Assembly (NCBI RefSeq): GCF_027595985.1
Contig: NC_073306.1
Coordinates: 80,762,599-80,826,598 of the forward strand
Direction: 5' to 3'
Source of the DNA: Sorex araneus
Taxonomy: Eukaryota > Chordata > Mammalia > Eulipotyphla > Soricidae
DNA: 64,000 nt
A program made the position numbers and the translations under genes. This document shows, in pieces, positions 60,490-64,000 of the stretch; the first letter of the stretch is position 1, and every line of letters begins with the position of its first letter. The notes beneath the pieces were generated by a model. It searched no databases and was not told the origin of the DNA. It was given only the letters and a program-made list of their open reading frames with translations.

Positions 60490-61059
60490 TTTTCTTAATC
60501 CAAGGGGGGTAGAATTGTAGTAGATGTTCAGAGAAAGTCACTTTTACTATACTCTTCTCCCTCTACACAGACATATTACTCTCCAAAACTTTTGCACTCC
60601 ATTTCACATCTTTGTCCTATTCTGTTATAGGAGAAATAAAGGGAACTTTTTCAGTTGTGTAGGGAGAGGCTGTTATAAAAGGAAGACTCGTTTATGTTCA
60701 TAGGTCTTTCTTTGTATGTTACTACTTTCTGTGTATTGCTGCCTAGGATACTGCCACTCACTCTACCCCTTGTTGTAGACCTTATAACATCACCTTCTTC
60801 TTACTTTTCCTTAGTTGCCAGTGAACACCATCAATATATTGTCATTTCATTCTGCCTTCACTTTCTCTTGTCATCTTCACCCTACCCTACTCCAAATACC
60901 TCCCTGACCCACTCCATTACTAATCTCTCATTTATAACTATTTATTTTTATGGTACTTTGAGAGAAATCGAATCTGTTATATTTAACAATAATCTTTGGG
61001 GTTTGATCTTCAAGCCCATGTTCTCCCACCTGTGTTCTCCCTTGAACATATCTTACTTT
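60490..61059. other. BTBD8 intron 4, CT-rich, nothing recognised
   Basis: The 134-codon open frame at 60694-61098 runs through CT-rich, low-complexity sequence into an L1 tail and is not supported as a gene. Confidence 0.45.
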
Positions 61060-61069
61060 TTTCTTGTTT

Positions 61070-61368
61070 ATTTTTATTTTATTTTATTTTATTATTGAAT
61101 TACCATGAGATACACAGTTACAAAGCTGTTCTGGGTTGGATTTCAGTCATACAGTGTTCCAACACAGATTAATGCCCAAGGACAGTAGAAACATGGGCCA
61201 CGAGGATTGGCCCACAGTTGGCAGCCAGCCTCAGTGTGGAGGGAGAAAGCAGTTGGGATAGAGAAGGGAGCACTATGACAATGATAGTTGGAAATGATCA
61301 CTCTGGATAAGTATACACTGTGCTGAAAGTATGTAAAGGAACAAACACAGTAACCTCTCAGTACCTTG
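61070..61368. mobile_element. L1 with 5' inversion (twin-primed)
   Basis: Positions 61070-61162 are antisense L1 tail. From 61163 the sequence switches to sense L1 that normally lies further upstream; compare 14772-14945 (GACAGTAGAAACA versus GATAGTAGAAACA). A 10-nt duplication TTTCTTGTTT (61060-61069 and 61369-61378) flanks both. Confidence 0.75.
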
Positions 61369-61859
61369 TTTCTTGTTTCTTTGCTTGCCTATTTCCACTC
61401 TAGTGAAGTCCATGTTCTCTCTCAAACTTATACTTCTCCCTTTCTCTCCTGTCACATCTTTCTAAGTAAGTTTCAATACAAACTTTCTTGCATCACACGC
61501 ACAAAAAATTGTGTTATTTATGTTCAAAAAAAAAGATTCCTTGCACTGTTTTGTTAGGAAAAAAATAATAAAACAGGAAAATTATTCCTAATTTTAGCTT
61601 TGTGATACTCAAGATCTGATATTCCTTCCAGTGTAGCTTTCTTTTCATGCCTGAGTTTGAAATCAGGAATTTATTCATGGAGTAAATTGTCATGAATAAA
61701 TTCATGGAGTAGATACTCTCAGATCCCCCTTTAAAATGCTTATTTCTCTCTTTCCAAAATTGAAGCTTGAGGTCAACCATTTACTAGTTGTGTGTTTATT
61801 TAGGTGATCAGCTGAAAGTTTTTTCAAATGTCACCCGTTCCGGGTTTCTATTGTGATTC

Positions 61860-62250
61860 CACCAGTCCATAATTTGGGGAAAGTTATTCAATCTTTCAAA
61901 GTCTCAATTCTTTATCTATAAAGAAATATTAACATTGGAATACAGAACTAAACACCAGACTGGTGATGATGGTAAAAATATTAGGCTAGAAGAGACAGAT
62001 ACAGTGGTAAAGGGTCGTGGACACTTTGGTGTTGGTGGTATGTCGTAACTTTACATATTTATACCACGAAGTTTAATGCTATTGGAATGAGATAATAATA
62101 AATAGAAAAATAAACTTTAAAAGGAATATTGAAATTATGGCATAGAGTGGCTATGGGAATGGAATCAGATATTGCACATAAAGCATTTAGCACAATTCCT
62201 AGCACATTGTTAGCTTTCAGTAAATGGCAATTGCTCTCAGTATGTATTAG
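61860..62250 (+). repeat. MIR SINE split by an insert
   Basis: TTGGGGAAAGTTATTCAATC and TTCTTTATCTATAAAGAAAT occupy the left half. The MIR tail resumes at about 62160 (TAAAGCATTTAGCACAATTCC). The roughly 200 bp between contains GACACTTTGGTGTTGGTGGT and may be an L1-type 3' piece. Confidence 0.55.
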
Positions 62251-62284
62251 ATACTTAGGATGTAGGAACCTATATTATCTAATA

Positions 62285-63050
62285 ATCAAAGTTGATAGAT
62301 GATGTTCCAAATCCAGTCATCGGCCTCTCTTTGTATAAAACAACGAAGAATGTACAGTAGGGGTCTGCCAGACCTAATATAGTTATATATGACAGTTTTT
62401 ATCTGGCCCTTTACTGAGGTGAGTTGTTGTTCCTTATATTACTTGGATTTCCAGGAAGCCTTAATGAAATAATTAAAATCCTGAATTACTGTACAATGAA
62501 GAAATTACTTCTTAGTAATATTACATCTTCACAATATTTTATTAGTTTTAAATGACCAGTCTGGTACACTTGAGACTTAAAATGCTAAAAATGTGGAACA
62601 CTAGCAGAACACAAGTTTTTGAAGGAGTTTGCAACGAGGGGCTAGAGTAAGAAGCACCAGGTTCCTGAATGGAAACAAATCACCTATTCTAGAAACTTTT
62701 TAATTAAACTTGACCATGCCTGCTCCTCAGATTTCTCTATAAAAAATGCTGAAATGTTAAGCAAAATCTTTAGATAGTAGGAGGGAAATCTCAAATAGAT
62801 CTACTGACTTTTTTTCTATTTTTCTTTTTTTTTTTTTTTTACTTTCTTTCTTAATTGACTTCCATTTCTTGGGTTGGTCACTTGGACTTGTTTCCAGATC
62901 CATTGAGTACCATTTGAATTTATTACTTTGATGACATGATTTAAATGTATAAACCAGTGACAAATGGTCTTTGTTATTATTCCAAGGAAAATGAAAACAA
63001 ATGTTTTGGGGAAATTTCATGTGGTAGAAATACATTAAAAACTGCTATTG
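62285..63050. other. BTBD8 intron 4, nothing recognised
   Basis: AT-rich with a T-run at 62826-62840. The next BTBD8 exon was not found before the window ends. Confidence 0.45.
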
Positions 63051-63052
63051 AG

Positions 63053-63214
63053 GGGCCGGGGAGATAGTTCCACGGACTGAGTGCACAGTTTGCATGTGGG
63101 AAGCCTGGGTTCAGTTCGACACACCACATGGTCGCCCCAAAACTGAAAGGAGTAACACTTGACCACAGCCCCATAGAGGAGTAACTGAGCACCTCCAGGT
63201 GTCACCTACCCCAA
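63053..63214 (+). repeat. SINE, diverged
   Basis: GAGGGGCCGGGGAGATAGTT to ACCTCCAGGTGTCACC. Confidence 0.75.
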
Positions 63215-63263
63215 AACTTTACTGAATACATGATAGTATACGGGTTTGAGGAAATTATTTTTA

Positions 63264-63443
63264 TTTTAATTTTTAATAATTTTTTAAATTTTATTTATTT
63301 TATTGAATCACTGTGAGCTATAGTTACAAAACTTTCATGTTTGAGTTTCAGTCATAGAATGATCGAACACTCATCCCTCCACCAGTGTACATTTTCTACC
63401 ACCAATGTCCCAGTATCCCTCCCTCCCACCCCTCCCCCTGCCA
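63264..63443 (-). mobile_element. Young, strongly 5'-truncated L1 3' end
   Basis: A 180-bp antisense L1 3' end between perfect 15-nt duplications AGGAAATTATTTTTA (63249-63263 and 63444-63458). It stops in the same C-rich tract as the copy at 51146. Confidence 0.85.
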
Positions 63444-63730
63444 AGGAAATTATTTTTAAAGTCTGAAATGATTCAATACTTTGGATTCCTTTGCAGAAGA
63501 AAAAAAGTTATTCTTTCTTTAACTTTAGTTTGAACTAGAAATCTTAAACTGTAACATGGGTGTTGTTTTTTTTTTTTTAAAAAAAAATGAGCCTCTGGCA
63601 ATAAACCTGTGTATATATTTTTAAAAGACATTTACCTTATAGCGAAAGATTGGTGAACAAATGTGTAAAATGTGTATTTTTAAATGAGAAATTATGTTAT
63701 AAAATCCTTTTAATATTTCCTGATTTTTTT

Positions 63731-63896
63731 TTCTTTTTGGGTCACACCCGGTGATGCACAGGGGTTACTCCTGGCTCTATGCTCAGGAATTACCCTTGGC
63801 AGTGCTCAGGGGACCATATGGGATGCTGGGATTCGAACCCAGGTTGGCCGCATGCAAGGCAAACGCCCTACCCGCTGTGCTATTGCTCCAGTCCCA
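63731..63896 (-). repeat. SOR-type SINE, young
   Basis: 14-nt duplications TTCCTGATTTTTTT (63717-63730 and 63897-63910). Near-consensus. Confidence 0.95.
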
Positions 63897-64000
63897 TTCC
63901 TGATTTTTTTAATTAACAAAAAGTACTATCGATCCTAGTGGTATTACAATATGGGGTTTCTGCTATGCTTGAACAAATAATATTTTTTAAGCAAACTATG

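Overview
This window is nuclear DNA from a placental mammal. It has large introns with GT-AG borders, one CpG-island promoter, L1 LINEs, and old MIR, L2 and MaLR-like repeats. More than fifty copies of tRNA-headed SINEs are present. Their head (GGGGCTGGAGCGATAGC...) and tail (...GGGTGTGACCCAAAAAGC) match, as I recall it, the SOR SINE family of shrews, so a Sorex-like shrew (Eulipotyphla) is the most likely source. That species call is an inference.

Three genes lie on the + strand in the order EPHX4 - LPCAT2B-like - BTBD8. This matches the arrangement I know from human 1p22 and mouse chromosome 5. (1) 1139-21163: the last four coding exons of EPHX4, an alpha/beta-hydrolase of the epoxide hydrolase family. 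They carry the nucleophile elbow, the acid and the catalytic histidine; the 5' exons lie upstream of the window. (2) 24613-26103: an intronless, fully open 496-codon reading frame for an LPCAT2-type lysophospholipid acyltransferase with two EF-hands. It looks like the retrogene known as Lpcat2b in mouse. (3) 30400 to the right edge: BTBD8, with a CpG-island promoter, exon 1 and exons 2-4 (the first BTB domain and the start of the second). The gene continues past the window.

Nearly everything else is repeat. A 5-kb dead L1 with target-site duplications sits at 10259-15265. Older antisense L1 pieces occupy 27130-28790, 39560-41610 and 46080-48250. Several young L1 3'-end insertions have clear target-site duplications. 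SINEs of at least three body types are spread throughout.

The most interesting signals are products of retrotransposition and local rearrangement. They are: a SINE fused head-to-head with the 3' end of U6 snRNA inside one target-site duplication (40931-41242); an inverted duplicate of the EPHX4 last-exon splice acceptor 1.9 kb downstream (22832-23034); an L1 insertion whose 5' end is a perfect 41-bp hairpin (56459-56547); a twin-primed L1 (61060-61378); two neighbouring L1 tails that share about 63 bp of non-L1 3' flank; two L1 insertions that both stop at the same G-rich tract; and the intact LPCAT2B-like retrogene, in which a core acyltransferase motif is altered. I saw no prokaryotic-type system, CRISPR array or intact mobile element.
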